A DNA stretch of 64,000 nt from Pseudomonas sp. LD120 (GCF_009861525.1 NZ_WVHL01000005.1:1488001-1552000), one strand, 5' to 3'; positions 19,055 through 32,413 are shown, counted from the first letter of the stretch. Notes: generated by a model not told the origin, from the sequence alone. Program-made: numbers and translations.

Positions 19055-19163
19055 TACCATTTCCATATCAAGTGTGCACAGCCGCTAGACTGCCTCCTTG
19101 ATTTGCTAGAGGGGCGTGCGTTAGGCGCACGCTCCCACTCTTTACTACAGGCTTCCTCCCGAA

Positions 19164-19604
19164 ATGATGGACATCAACGAGATTCGCGAATACTTGCCCC
19201 ACCGTTACCCTTTCCTGTTGGTGGATCGGGTCGTGGACTTGGATGTTGAGGGCAAGTGCATTCGTGCCTACAAGAATGTCAGCATCAACGAACCATTCTT
19301 CAATGGTCACTTCCCCGCGCATCCGATCATGCCGGGCGTGCTGATCATCGAAGCCATGGCTCAGGCTGCGGGTATTCTCGGTTTCAAGATGCTCGACGTG
19401 AAGCCCGCCGACGGCACCCTCTACTACTTCGTGGGCTCCGACAAGCTGCGCTTCCGTCAGCCGGTGCTGCCGGGGGACCAGTTGATCCTTGAGGCCAAGT
19501 TCATCAGTTGCAAGCGCCAGATCTGGAAGTTCGAGTGCCAGGCTTCGGTCGATGGCAAACCAGTCTGCTCCGCTGAAATCATCTGTGCGGAACGCAAACT
19601 ATGA
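19164..19604 (+). CDS. fabZ: 3-hydroxyacyl-ACP dehydratase
   Basis: A 146-residue hot-dog-fold dehydratase of fatty acid elongation that acts on the same hydroxyacyl-ACP pool used by LpxD and LpxA, thus balancing phospholipid and lipid A. The catalytic histidine and glutamate lie in NGHFPAHPIMPGVLIIEAMAQ (H in NGHF, E in IIEAMAQ). The gene overlaps lpxA by 4 bases (ATGA). A second start codon follows the first closely (ATGATG), so the start is uncertain by one residue. Confidence 0.97.
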   Translation: MMDINEIREYLPHRYPFLLVDRVVDLDVEGKCIRAYKNVSINEPFFNGHFPAHPIMPGVLIIEAMAQAAGILGFKMLDVKPADGTLYYFVGSDKLRFRQPVLPGDQLILEAKFISCKRQIWKFECQASVDGKPVCSAEIICAERKL

Positions 19605-20377
19605 GTTTGATTGACCCTCGCGCAATCATCGATCCGACGGCCGTTCTGGCCGACGACGTTGAGGTTGGCCCGTGGTCGATCATCGGCGCTGGTGTGGAAA
19701 TCGGCGAGGGTACAGTGATCGGGCCTCATGTGATCCTCAAGGGCCCCACCCGGATCGGTAAGCACAACCGCATCTACCAGTTTTCTTCGGTGGGTGAAGA
19801 CACACCGGATCTGAAATACAAGGGTGAGGAAACCCGCCTGGTTATTGGTGACCACAACGTGATCCGCGAAGGGGTGACCATTCACCGTGGCACCGTACAG
19901 GACCGTTCCGAAACCACCCTGGGCGATCACAACCTGATCATGGCCTACGCCCACATTGGCCATGACAGCGTCATCGGCAACCACTGCATCCTGGTCAACA
20001 ACACCGCGTTGGCCGGCCACGTGCACGTCGATGATTGGGCGATTCTCTCTGGTTTCACCCTAGTGCATCAGTACTGCCACATTGGCGCCCATAGCTTTTC
20101 TGGCATGGGCACCGCCATTGGTAAGGATGTACCAGCGTTTGTCACGGTGTTCGGTAACCCCGCCGAAGCCCGTAGCATGAACTTCGAAGGCATGCGCCGC
20201 CGTGGTTTCAGCGAAGATGCGATTTATGCCCTGCGTCGAGCCTACAAGGTGGTTTACCGCCAGGGGCTGACCGTTGACCAGGCGTTGGCCGAGCTGGCTG
20301 AGCCGGCTACGCTGTTTCCCGAAGTCGCGGTCTTTCGTGACTCGATCCAGTCTTCGACTCGCGGTATCACCCGTTAA
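19601..20377 (+). CDS. lpxA: UDP-N-acetylglucosamine acyltransferase
   Basis: A 258-residue left-handed beta-helix trimer that starts lipid A synthesis by acylating UDP-GlcNAc at O-3. Hexapeptide repeats occupy the first two thirds and a helical C-terminal domain follows. The catalytic histidine is in NLIMAYAHIGHDS. Acyl-chain length selectivity is set by one residue in the active-site ruler (Gly173 in E. coli, Met in P. aeruginosa); GMGTAIGKDVPAFV marks that region, but the preferred chain cannot be read with certainty. Confidence 0.97.
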   Translation: MSLIDPRAIIDPTAVLADDVEVGPWSIIGAGVEIGEGTVIGPHVILKGPTRIGKHNRIYQFSSVGEDTPDLKYKGEETRLVIGDHNVIREGVTIHRGTVQDRSETTLGDHNLIMAYAHIGHDSVIGNHCILVNNTALAGHVHVDDWAILSGFTLVHQYCHIGAHSFSGMGTAIGKDVPAFVTVFGNPAEARSMNFEGMRRRGFSEDAIYALRRAYKVVYRQGLTVDQALAELAEPATLFPEVAVFRDSIQSSTRGITR

Positions 20378-20379
20378 TC

Positions 20380-21510
20380 ATGAACACTCTGCGTATTGCG
20401 TTGGTGGCTGGCGAAGCCTCCGGCGACATTCTCGGCGCCGGTTTGATGCGCGCCCTCAAGGCCCAACACCCGTCTGTCGAGTTCATCGGTGTTGGCGGTC
20501 CGCTGATGCAGGCAGAAGGCCTGGAATCTTATTTTCCCATGGAGCGTCTGGCGGTCATGGGCTTGGTGGAAGTGCTCGGGCGTCTGCGTGAGCTGCTGGC
20601 TCGACGCAAAAAGCTGATCCAGACCCTGATCGCCGAAAAACCGGATGTATTCATCGGTATCGACGCTCCGGACTTCACCCTGAATATCGAACTTAAACTG
20701 CGTCGGGCCGGGATCAAGACCGTGCATTACGTCAGTCCGTCCGTGTGGGCCTGGCGGCAGAAACGCGTGCTGAAGATCCGCGAAGGCTGTGATCTGATGC
20801 TGACCCTGTTTCCCTTCGAGGCGCGGTTCTATGAAGAGAAGGGCGTGCCTGTGAAGTTTGTCGGCCACTCTCTGGCTGATGCCATTCCGTTGCAAGCTGA
20901 TCGGGCGGCAGCGCGTGTTGAGTTGGGCTTGCCGGATGGGCCGTTGGTGGCCTTGATGCCCGGCAGTCGCGGCGGTGAAGTCGGGCGTCTGGGGGCGCTG
21001 TTTCTCGACGCGGCCCAACGTCTGCGGGCCTTGCGCCCCGGGGTACGTTTCATCATGCCGTGCGCCAGTGCGGAGCGCCGGCTGCAGTTGGAAGAGTTGC
21101 TGGCCAGCCGCGACCTGCCGTTGACCTTGCTCGACGGGCAATCGCACAAGGCTCTGGCGGCCTGCGACGCGGTGTTGATCGCCTCGGGCACCGCGACCTT
21201 GGAAGCCCTGCTGTATAAGCGTCCGATGGTGGTGGCCTATCGTTTGGCGCCGCTGACCTTCTGGATCCTCAAGCGCATGGTCAAGAGCCCCTACATTTCC
21301 TTGCCTAACTTGCTGGCCCAGCGGTTGCTGGTGCCCGAGTTGCTGCAAGACGATGCCACTGCCGAAGCGCTGGCTCAGACGCTGTCGCCGCTGATTGAAG
21401 GGGGGGAAGAGCAAACCCGTGGCTTTGATGAAATCCATCGCACGCTGCGTCGCGATGCGTCCAACCAAGCCGCACAAGCGGTACTCGAACTGATCGGTAC
21501 ACCTCTGTGA
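20380..21510 (+). CDS. lpxB: Lipid-A-disaccharide synthase
   Basis: A 376-residue GT19 glycosyltransferase of the membrane surface that joins UDP-2,3-diacylglucosamine and lipid X to give the lipid A disaccharide. The N-terminal ALVAGEASGDILGAGLM motif, the SPSVWAWRQKR segment and the nucleotide-binding LMPGSRGGEV and ASGTATLEA motifs are intact. It follows lpxA by 2 bases and overlaps rnhB by 4, so the lipid A genes and rnhB form one transcript. Confidence 0.97.
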   Translation: MNTLRIALVAGEASGDILGAGLMRALKAQHPSVEFIGVGGPLMQAEGLESYFPMERLAVMGLVEVLGRLRELLARRKKLIQTLIAEKPDVFIGIDAPDFTLNIELKLRRAGIKTVHYVSPSVWAWRQKRVLKIREGCDLMLTLFPFEARFYEEKGVPVKFVGHSLADAIPLQADRAAARVELGLPDGPLVALMPGSRGGEVGRLGALFLDAAQRLRALRPGVRFIMPCASAERRLQLEELLASRDLPLTLLDGQSHKALAACDAVLIASGTATLEALLYKRPMVVAYRLAPLTFWILKRMVKSPYISLPNLLAQRLLVPELLQDDATAEALAQTLSPLIEGGEEQTRGFDEIHRTLRRDASNQAAQAVLELIGTPL

Positions 21511-22154
21511 GTCAATCAAAAATGCAAATGGGCCTGGATTTCACCTTGGTCGCCGATGCCGAGGATCTGGTGGCCGGTGTTGACGAGGTTGGCCGTGGGC
21601 CCTTGTGTGGCGCGGTGGTGACAGCGGCGGTGATTCTTGATCCAAAGCGGCCGATTCTTGGCCTTAACGACTCGAAGAAGCTCACCGAGGCCCGCCGTGA
21701 AAAGCTATTCGACGAGATTCGCGAAAAAGCCCTGAGCTGGTGCATTGCCCGGGCGGAAGTCGAAGAGATCGATGAATTGAACATCCTTCATGCCACGATG
21801 CTGGCCATGCAGAGGGCGGTGGAAGGTCTGAGCGTGACGCCGAAGCTGGCGATGATCGACGGCAATCGCTGCCCGAAGCTGGCCATGCCGGCAGAAGCGG
21901 TGGTCAAAGGCGATAGCAAGGTGCCGGCGATCGCCGCGGCGTCGATTCTGGCCAAGGTCAGCCGCGACCGTGAAATGGCGGCTTTCGAATCCATCTACCC
22001 CGGTTATGGCATCGGTGGTCACAAGGGGTATCCAACCCCGGTGCATCTGGAGGCCTTGGCCCGTTTGGGACCAACGCCGATTCACCGACGCTCCTTTGCC
22101 CCCGTGCGCCAGGCCTATGAAGCGCTTGAGGCTCAGGGCGAGATGCTGTCCTGA
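21507..22154 (+). CDS. rnhB: Ribonuclease HII
   Basis: A 215-residue RNase HII that nicks at ribonucleotides embedded in DNA, starting ribonucleotide excision repair. The catalytic carboxylates lie in AGVDEVGRGPLCG (DE) and in MIDGN, and the fourth in the C-terminal AKVSRDREM. The frame opens with GTG overlapping the lpxB stop; ATG codons at 21522 and 21528 are alternative starts that also keep the catalytic motif. It precedes dnaE, as in many proteobacteria. Confidence 0.95.
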   Translation: MSQSKMQMGLDFTLVADAEDLVAGVDEVGRGPLCGAVVTAAVILDPKRPILGLNDSKKLTEARREKLFDEIREKALSWCIARAEVEEIDELNILHATMLAMQRAVEGLSVTPKLAMIDGNRCPKLAMPAEAVVKGDSKVPAIAAASILAKVSRDREMAAFESIYPGYGIGGHKGYPTPVHLEALARLGPTPIHRRSFAPVRQAYEALEAQGEMLS

Positions 22155-22171
22155 GGCTGATGTTTTAGTCA

Positions 22172-22200
22172 GGGCCCGGTACAATCCGGGCCTTGTTGTT
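22172..22200 (+). terminator. Intrinsic terminator after rnhB
   Basis: GGCCCGG (22173-22179), loop TACAAT, CCGGGCC (22186-22192), then TTGTTGTTTT. It ends the bamA-to-rnhB stretch and lies just upstream of dnaE. Confidence 0.7.
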
Positions 22201-22223
22201 TTCGCGTTTATTACAGGATCACT

Positions 22224-25744
<3,521 letters not shown>

Positions 25745-25745
<1 letters not shown>

Positions 25746-25775
25746 CGGTAAGGCGCCACTATTGGGCCTTGCCGT
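25745..25775 (+). terminator. Terminator-like hairpin after dnaE
   Basis: ACGGTAAGGC (25745-25754) pairs with GCCTTGCCGT (25766-25775) with one G-T pair. A T-rich stretch follows a few bases later (GAATTTTTAA). Probably partial termination before accA. Confidence 0.5.
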
Positions 25776-25884
25776 TGCTTGAATTTTTAATCTCGACCTC
25801 AACGCGTCCGTCCCTTAAGGTAGGGCGCGAATAGACAACCGGCCGGCCCAAGCTCCCTTGGACGTCGAGCCCAGACGGACGCCT

Positions 25885-26832
25885 ATGAACCCGAATTTTC
25901 TTGATTTCGAACAGCCGATCGCCGACCTGCAAGCCAAGATCGAAGAGTTGCGCTTGGTCGGTAATGACAATTCGCTGAATATCGGCGATGAGATTTCCCG
26001 CCTGCAGGACAAGAGCAATACCCTGACCGAGGACATCTTCGGCAAGCTCACCAGCTGGCAGATCGCACGTCTGGCGCGGCACCCGCGTCGTCCTTACACC
26101 CTGGATTACATCCAGCACATCTTCACCGAGTTCGACGAGTTGCATGGCGATCGCCACTTCTCCGACGACGCGGCGATTGTCGGCGGTGTTGCTCGCCTGG
26201 ACGAGCAGCCGGTGATGATCATCGGTCACCAGAAGGGCCGTGAAGTGCGCGAGAAAGTTCGCCGCAACTTCGGCATGCCGCGTCCAGAAGGCTACCGCAA
26301 GGCCTGCCGCCTGATGGAAATGGCCGAACGCTTCAAAATGCCGATCCTGACCTTTATCGATACCCCGGGCGCTTACCCGGGCATCGACGCCGAAGAGCGC
26401 AACCAGAGCGAAGCAATTGCCTGGAACCTGCGCGTCATGGCGCGCCTGAAGACCCCAATCATCGCCACCGTGATCGGTGAGGGGGGGTCGGGTGGTGCCT
26501 TGGCAATTGGTGTTTGCGATCAGTTGAACATGCTGCAGTACTCCACCTACGCGGTGATCTCGCCAGAAGGCTGCGCTTCGATCCTCTGGAAAACCTCGGA
26601 AAAAGCCGCGGATGCCGCAGAAGCCATGGGCATCACTGCCGAGCGCCTGAAAGGCTTGGGGATTGTCGACAAAGTCATTGGTGAGCCCTTGGGCGGCGCC
26701 CATCGCGACCCGGCTGCTGCTGCGGCGTCGATCCGTGCCGAGCTCAGCTCGCAACTGGCGATGCTCAAGGAGATGGATAACGACACCTTGCTGGCTCGTC
26801 GTTATGAGCGTCTGATGAGCTACGGTCTCTAA
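25885..26832 (+). CDS. accA: Acetyl-CoA carboxylase carboxyltransferase subunit alpha
   Basis: A 315-residue subunit which with AccD transfers CO2 from carboxybiotin to acetyl-CoA, making malonyl-CoA. The start at 25885 gives the conserved MNPNFLDFEQPIADLQAKIE N-terminus; a start 27 bases upstream would add unrelated residues. The crotonase-like core shows FIDTPGAYPGIDAEERNQ and GEGGSGGALAIGV. The order dnaE-accA-tilS is standard in Pseudomonas. Confidence 0.98.
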   Translation: MNPNFLDFEQPIADLQAKIEELRLVGNDNSLNIGDEISRLQDKSNTLTEDIFGKLTSWQIARLARHPRRPYTLDYIQHIFTEFDELHGDRHFSDDAAIVGGVARLDEQPVMIIGHQKGREVREKVRRNFGMPRPEGYRKACRLMEMAERFKMPILTFIDTPGAYPGIDAEERNQSEAIAWNLRVMARLKTPIIATVIGEGGSGGALAIGVCDQLNMLQYSTYAVISPEGCASILWKTSEKAADAAEAMGITAERLKGLGIVDKVIGEPLGGAHRDPAAAAASIRAELSSQLAMLKEMDNDTLLARRYERLMSYGL

Positions 26833-26850
26833 CAGACCCTCGCTCCCGCT

Positions 26851-26880
26851 TGTAGGAGCAGCCGGTCGGCCGCTCCTACA
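26851..26880. repeat. REP-like palindromic element between accA and tilS
   Basis: TGTAGGAGC (26851-26859) and GCTCCTACA (26872-26880) flank a near-palindromic GC-rich centre. GTAGGAGC...GCTCCTAC is the core of the abundant intergenic REP repeats of fluorescent pseudomonads. A single copy lies here in the 62-bp gap. Confidence 0.75.
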
Positions 26881-26894
26881 GGTCTTGAAGTTGT

Positions 26895-28211
26895 ATGAAT
26901 CCTCTCTCCGTCAAACTGCTGCAAAACCTTACGCCCTGGCGCGATGCCACGACTTGGCGTGTGGCCTTCTCAGGTGGGCTTGACTCCACTGTCCTGCTGC
27001 ATCTTCTCGCCGATCTCGCGCAAAACCATCGTCTTCCGCTCCTGTCGGCTGTGCATGTTCATCACGGTCTGCAAGCCGCTGCAGATGCCTGGCCGAGTCA
27101 TTGTCAGGCGGTCTGCGCTGCGCTGGGCGTGCCTTTGCAGGTAGTTCATGTGCAAGTACGGGCCGGTGCCAGCCTGGAGCGCGCTGCCCGTGAGGCGCGT
27201 TATGGCGCTTTTGCAGGATTGACCCAGGCCAATGAGTTGCTGCTGACGGCGCAGCACCGTGACGATCAAGCGGAGACTCTATTGTTTCGTCTGTTACGCG
27301 GCGCTGGGGTCCGGGGCTTGTCGGCGATGCCGGACTGTCGGCCGCTGGGGCGCGGGCATTTGCTGCGGCCTTTGCTCAGCGCCTCTCGCGCCGAGCTTGA
27401 ACGTTATGCTGTCGAGCATCGCCTGACATGGGTCGAGGACCCTTCCAATGCCGATCCCCAGTACTCGCGCAATTACCTGCGGCATCAGGTCATGCCGTCG
27501 TTGCTGGCGCGCTGGCCCCAGGCTGTGGCCAGTATGAGTCGCAGTGCGGCGCACTTGAACGAGGCACAGGGCTTGCTGGACGACTTGGCGCGGATGGACC
27601 TGGCAGCCGCCGAAGGTGGGGGCGATTTCCCATGGTTAGGTTTGCCTTCGCTGGCCCTTGCGCCATTGCAGCATTTGTCCCCCGCGCGTCAGCGCAATGC
27701 GTTGAGTCATTGGCTCAGCAGGTTGACTCGTTTGCCGGACACCGATCACTGGGCCGGCTGGGAAAGCCTGCGGGACGCTGCCGGATCAGGGCAGCCGCTG
27801 TGGCGTTTGGCAGATGGCGAATTGCGGCGTGGAGGAGGACGTATCTGGTGGCTGTCGGGTCCTTGGCTGCAGCCCATTGGCGAAGGGGCGCAATGGGTTG
27901 ATCCGCTCAATCCATTGCCATTGCCTGGGAATGGCTATGTCTGTTTCAGCGGTCAGGCACCGGGCGGACCATTGCGCATTCGTTACCGCCAGGGAGGGGA
28001 GGTGATGCAACTGGGCGGGCGCGGTCATCGTGACCTCAAGCGGTTGCTTAACGAGTCCGGGTTGCCGAGCTTCGCCCGTGGCAGATTGCCGCTGCTGTAT
28101 CAGGAAGAGCGGTTGCTTGCGGCGGCTAACCTGCCAGGGTTTGGCGCAAACGCCCAGGCTGAGTGGCAGTTGCATTGGATGCCTCCGACCAGCGATCAAG
28201 GTTTGAGCTGA
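26895..28211 (+). CDS. tilS: tRNA(Ile)-lysidine synthase
   Basis: A 438-residue ATP-dependent enzyme that converts the wobble cytidine of tRNA-Ile(CAU) to lysidine, so that it reads AUA. The PP-loop SGGLDSTVLLHL lies at about residues 28-39, and TAQHRDDQAETLLFRLLRGAG follows with the conserved DDQ. The C-terminal substrate-binding domain with RYRQGGEVMQL and LLNESGLP is complete, so it is the long, E. coli-like form. Confidence 0.96.
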   Translation: MNPLSVKLLQNLTPWRDATTWRVAFSGGLDSTVLLHLLADLAQNHRLPLLSAVHVHHGLQAAADAWPSHCQAVCAALGVPLQVVHVQVRAGASLERAAREARYGAFAGLTQANELLLTAQHRDDQAETLLFRLLRGAGVRGLSAMPDCRPLGRGHLLRPLLSASRAELERYAVEHRLTWVEDPSNADPQYSRNYLRHQVMPSLLARWPQAVASMSRSAAHLNEAQGLLDDLARMDLAAAEGGGDFPWLGLPSLALAPLQHLSPARQRNALSHWLSRLTRLPDTDHWAGWESLRDAAGSGQPLWRLADGELRRGGGRIWWLSGPWLQPIGEGAQWVDPLNPLPLPGNGYVCFSGQAPGGPLRIRYRQGGEVMQLGGRGHRDLKRLLNESGLPSFARGRLPLLYQEERLLAAANLPGFGANAQAEWQLHWMPPTSDQGLS

Positions 28212-28485
28212 AAGGGGCTTTCCGGTAGACTACGCTCCCTTCTTGATACAACTTCTGTGGATTCGCCTGAATTACAGGAGTTGCCGATTACCAAGCAGTC
28301 TTTGCTGGGCGATTCCAAAAAATGTGTAGCGAGCAACCTACCGGTGTTTTTGCATCCGGTCTGTCACCACGCGGCGGTTTTTTTGAAAGGTGCACTGTGA
28401 TTAATGCAGGTGATCGGGGGCTTCGGCCTTCCTTCGCTTTCCCCGGCGGCACTGACCGCTTTAACGCAGACTTCTAGGGTTTTTC

Positions 28486-30117
28486 ATGACGCGCTACATA
28501 TTCGTCACGGGCGGTGTTGTTTCTTCATTGGGGAAAGGCATTGCCTCGGCTTCATTGGCGGCCATCCTGGAGGCGCGGGGACTTAAGGTCACCATGCTCA
28601 AGCTGGACCCGTACATTAACGTCGACCCGGGCACCATGAGCCCGTTCCAGCACGGCGAAGTGTTCGTCACCCACGACGGCGCCGAGACCGACCTGGACCT
28701 GGGCCACTACGAGCGGTTCATCCGCACGACCATGACCCAGAACAACAACTTCACCACTGGCCGTGTCTACGAACATGTGCTGCGCAAGGAACGCCGCGGT
28801 GATTACTTGGGCGCCACCATCCAGGTGATCCCGCACATCACCGACGAAATCAAGCGCCGCATTATCAAGGGTGCCGGTGATGCCGATGTGGCCATGGTCG
28901 AGATCGGTGGCACCGTGGGTGACATTGAGTCGCAACCGTTCCTGGAAGCCATTCGTCAACTGCGTTTCGAAGTCGGCGCCAAGCGCGCGATGCTGATGCA
29001 CTTGACCCTGGTTCCGTACATCGCCACGGCTGGCGAAACCAAGACCAAACCGACCCAGCATTCGGTCAAGGAGTTGCGTTCCATCGGCCTGCAGCCGGAC
29101 GTGCTGGTGTGTCGCTCCGATCATCCGATCGATATCTCCTCGCGTCGCAAGATCGCTCAGTTCACCAACGTTGAAGAGCGTGCAGTGATTGGCCTGGAAG
29201 ACGCCGACACCATTTACAAGATCCCGGGCATCCTGCACTCCCAGGGGCTGGATGATTTCGTCGTCGAGCGTTTTGGCCTGCAATGCGCCGGTGCTGATCT
29301 GTCCGAGTGGGAGGCAGTGGTCGATGCCAAGCTCAACCCCGAGCACGAAGTCACCATCGCTATGGTTGGCAAGTACATGGAACTGCTGGACGCCTACAAA
29401 TCGCTGATCGAAGCGATGAGTCACGCTGGCATCAGCAACCGCACCAAGGTCAATCTGCGCTACATCGATTCCGAAGACATCGAGAACCAGGGCACTGCAC
29501 TGCTGGAAGGCGTCGATGCGATCCTGGTTCCGGGCGGCTTCGGTCTGCGTGGCGTGGAAGGCAAGATCACCGCTGTGCAATACGCTCGCGAAAACAAGGT
29601 GCCTTATCTGGGCATTTGCCTGGGCATGCAGGTGGCGGTCATCGAGTTCGCCCGTAACGTCATGGGTTGGAAAGACGCCAACTCCACCGAGTTCGATCGT
29701 GCCAGTGGCCATCCAGTGGTCGGCCTGATCACCGAGTGGGAAGACGCCACCGGCTCCGTTGAAGTGCGTACCGAAGCCTCCGACTTGGGAGGCACCATGC
29801 GCCTGGGCGCCCAGGACTGCCTGCTGGAACCGGGCTCCAAGGTTCACGATTGCTACGCCAAGGACGTTATCGTCGAGCGTCACCGCCATCGTTATGAAGT
29901 GAACAACAAGCTGCTGCCTCAACTGATCGACGCAGGCCTGAAAGTCTCCGGTCGTTCCGGTGATGGCGCGCTGGTTGAAGTGGTCGAGGCGGCGGATCAT
30001 CCATGGTTCGTCGCTTGCCAGTTCCACCCTGAGTTCACCTCGACGCCACGTGACGGTCACCCGCTGTTCAGTGGTTTCGTCAAAGCTGCATTGGCTCAAC
30101 ACCAGAAGAAGGCGTGA
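28486..30117 (+). CDS. pyrG: CTP synthase
   Basis: A 543-residue glutamine-dependent amidoligase that makes CTP from UTP. The N-terminal synthetase domain starts YIFVTGGVVSSLGKGI and contains LDPYINVDPGTMSP; the C-terminal class I amidotransferase carries the nucleophile in GICLGMQ (near residue 379) and the histidine-glutamate pair in FHPEFTS. The gene is preceded by about 270 bp with no gene and no promoter I can assign; kdsA follows after 5 bases. Confidence 0.98.
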   Translation: MTRYIFVTGGVVSSLGKGIASASLAAILEARGLKVTMLKLDPYINVDPGTMSPFQHGEVFVTHDGAETDLDLGHYERFIRTTMTQNNNFTTGRVYEHVLRKERRGDYLGATIQVIPHITDEIKRRIIKGAGDADVAMVEIGGTVGDIESQPFLEAIRQLRFEVGAKRAMLMHLTLVPYIATAGETKTKPTQHSVKELRSIGLQPDVLVCRSDHPIDISSRRKIAQFTNVEERAVIGLEDADTIYKIPGILHSQGLDDFVVERFGLQCAGADLSEWEAVVDAKLNPEHEVTIAMVGKYMELLDAYKSLIEAMSHAGISNRTKVNLRYIDSEDIENQGTALLEGVDAILVPGGFGLRGVEGKITAVQYARENKVPYLGICLGMQVAVIEFARNVMGWKDANSTEFDRASGHPVVGLITEWEDATGSVEVRTEASDLGGTMRLGAQDCLLEPGSKVHDCYAKDVIVERHRHRYEVNNKLLPQLIDAGLKVSGRSGDGALVEVVEAADHPWFVACQFHPEFTSTPRDGHPLFSGFVKAALAQHQKKA

Positions 30118-30122
30118 ACCTG

Positions 30123-30968
30123 ATGGCGCAAAAGATCATCCGCGTAGGCAACATCGAAATCGCCAACGACAAACCGATGGTGCTGTTCGGCGGCATGAAC
30201 GTGCTGGAAAGCCGCGACATGGCCATGCAGGTCTGTGAGGAGTACGTACGGGTGACCGAAAAGCTCGGCATCCCCTACGTGTTCAAGGCCAGCTTCGACA
30301 AGGCCAACCGTTCCTCGGTGACCTCTTATCGTGGTCCCGGCCTGGAAGAGGGCATGCGGATTTTCGAAGACGTGAAGCAGGCCTTTGGCGTACCGATCAT
30401 CACCGACGTCCACGAACCGGCTCAGGCCGCCGTGGTCGCCGAAGTCTGCGACATCATCCAGCTGCCGGCCTTCCTGTCGCGGCAGACCGACTTGGTGGTG
30501 GCCATGGCCAAGACCGGTGCGGTGATCAACATCAAGAAAGCCCAGTTCCTCGCGCCTCAGGAAATGAAACACATCCTGAGCAAGTGCGAAGAAGCGGGTA
30601 ACGATCAGTTGATCCTCTGTGAGCGTGGTTCCAGCTTCGGTTACAACAACCTGGTGGTGGACATGCTCGGCTTCGGCATCATGAAGCAGTTCGAGTACCC
30701 AGTGTTCTTCGACGTTACCCATGCGCTGCAGATGCCTGGCGGTCGTGCTGACTCGGCCGGTGGTCGCCGTGCTCAAGTCACTGACCTGGCCAAGGCCGGT
30801 ATGAGCCAATCCCTGGCGGGCCTGTTTCTGGAAGCCCATCCGGACCCCGATCACGCCAAGTGCGATGGTCCTTGCGCTCTGCGTCTGGACAAGCTGGAGC
30901 CTTTCCTGGCCCAGCTCAAGGCTCTGGATGAACTGGTCAAGAGTTTTCCGACGGTAGAAACCGCCTAG
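30123..30968 (+). CDS. kdsA: 2-dehydro-3-deoxyphosphooctonate aldolase (KDO-8-P synthase)
   Basis: A 281-residue TIM-barrel aldolase that joins PEP and arabinose 5-phosphate to KDO 8-phosphate for the LPS inner core. The start at 30123 gives the conserved MAQKIIRVGNIEI; an ATG three codons earlier is less likely. Family motifs: FKASFDKANRSS, TDVHEP, FLSRQTDL and DVTHALQMPGG. It forms a pyrG-kdsA-eno group. Confidence 0.98.
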   Translation: MAQKIIRVGNIEIANDKPMVLFGGMNVLESRDMAMQVCEEYVRVTEKLGIPYVFKASFDKANRSSVTSYRGPGLEEGMRIFEDVKQAFGVPIITDVHEPAQAAVVAEVCDIIQLPAFLSRQTDLVVAMAKTGAVINIKKAQFLAPQEMKHILSKCEEAGNDQLILCERGSSFGYNNLVVDMLGFGIMKQFEYPVFFDVTHALQMPGGRADSAGGRRAQVTDLAKAGMSQSLAGLFLEAHPDPDHAKCDGPCALRLDKLEPFLAQLKALDELVKSFPTVETA

Positions 30969-31123
30969 ATCCGATTTCTCCGGTAAAGTACCGCACGATT
31001 ATTGCTCAGGCCCTCGGGTCTGAGTTTTATCGTCTGCAAGACTGCCCGCTTTCCTCGCCTTGCCGACGGTCAAAAATTTCCTACAGCTGCGTCGTTTTCG
31101 TCAACTTTGGAGTGTTTACAACA

Positions 31124-32413
31124 ATGGCAAAAATCGTCGACATCAAAGGTCGTGAAGTTCTCGACTCCCGTGGCAACCCCACTGTCGAAGCGGACGTGCT
31201 TCTCGACAACGGCATCATCGGCAGTGCGTGCGCGCCGTCTGGTGCTTCCACCGGTTCCCGTGAAGCGTTGGAGCTGCGTGATGGCGACAAGAGCCGTTAC
31301 CTGGGCAAGGGTGTGCTCAAGGCGGTAGCCAACATCAACGGTCCGATCCGCGACCTGTTGCTGGGTAAAGACCCGATCGAGCAGAAGGCGCTGGACCAGG
31401 CGATGATCGCGCTGGACGGTACCGAGAACAAAGCGACCCTGGGCGCCAACGCGATTCTCGCCGTGTCCCTGGCAGCAGCCAAAGCAGCCGCTCAAGACCA
31501 GGACCTGCCGCTGTACGCCCACATCGCCAATCTCAATGGCACGCCAGGTGTCTACTCGATGCCGGTACCGATGATGAACATCATCAACGGTGGCGAGCAC
31601 GCCGATAACAACGTCGACATCCAGGAGTTCATGGTGCAGCCGGTTGGCGCCAAGTCCTTCTCGGAAGGCCTGCGCATGGGCACCGAAATTTTCCATCACC
31701 TTAAAGCTGTGCTCAAGGCCCGTGGCCTGAACACTGCGGTGGGCGACGAAGGTGGTTTTGCGCCCAACCTGGCCTCCAACGAAGATGCGCTGAAAGTCAT
31801 CTCCGAAGCCGTGGCCAACGCGGGTTACACCCTGGGTACTGACGTGACCCTGGCGCTGGACTGCGCCGCCAGCGAGTTCTACGAAGACGGCAAATACAAC
31901 CTGTCCGGCGAAGGCCAGGTGTTCACCGCCGAAGGTTTCGCCGAGTACCTGAAAGGCCTGACCCAGCGTTACCCAATCATCTCCATCGAAGATGGCCTGG
32001 ATGAGTCTGACTGGGCTGGCTGGAAAATCCTCACCGACAAGATCGGCGAAAAGGTGCAACTGGTGGGTGACGATCTGTTCGTGACCAATACCAAGATCCT
32101 CAAAGAGGGCATCGACAAGAAGATCGCCAACTCGATCCTGATCAAGTTCAACCAGATCGGCACCCTGACCGAAACCCTGGAAGCCATCCAGATGGCCAAG
32201 GCCGCTGGTTACACCGCCGTGATCTCTCACCGTTCCGGTGAAACCGAGGATTCGACCATTGCCGACCTGGCCGTGGGGACGTCGGCTGGCCAGATCAAGA
32301 CCGGCTCCCTGTGCCGTTCCGACCGCGTATCCAAATACAACCAATTGCTGCGTATCGAAGAGCAATTGAACGGCAAGGCCAAGTACAACGGTCGTGCTGA
32401 GTTTCGCGGTTAA
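31124..32413 (+). CDS. eno: Enolase
   Basis: A 429-residue enolase that dehydrates 2-phosphoglycerate to PEP and, in many proteobacteria, is also part of the RNA degradosome. The N-terminal MAKIVDIKGREVLDSRGNP, the GASTGSREALELRDGD loop, metal ligands in LALDCAASEF, SIEDGLDE and VGDDLFVTN, and the SHRSGETEDSTIADL signature are intact. The start at 31124 is favoured over ATG at 31112 by homology and a nearby GGAG. Confidence 0.98.
   Translation: MAKIVDIKGREVLDSRGNPTVEADVLLDNGIIGSACAPSGASTGSREALELRDGDKSRYLGKGVLKAVANINGPIRDLLLGKDPIEQKALDQAMIALDGTENKATLGANAILAVSLAAAKAAAQDQDLPLYAHIANLNGTPGVYSMPVPMMNIINGGEHADNNVDIQEFMVQPVGAKSFSEGLRMGTEIFHHLKAVLKARGLNTAVGDEGGFAPNLASNEDALKVISEAVANAGYTLGTDVTLALDCAASEFYEDGKYNLSGEGQVFTAEGFAEYLKGLTQRYPIISIEDGLDESDWAGWKILTDKIGEKVQLVGDDLFVTNTKILKEGIDKKIANSILIKFNQIGTLTETLEAIQMAKAAGYTAVISHRSGETEDSTIADLAVGTSAGQIKTGSLCRSDRVSKYNQLLRIEEQLNGKAKYNGRAEFRG

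Noticed and set aside
28212..28485. Specific promoter for pyrG
   Set aside because: Several weak hexamers (for example TTGATA) are present, but none has a convincing partner at proper spacing.
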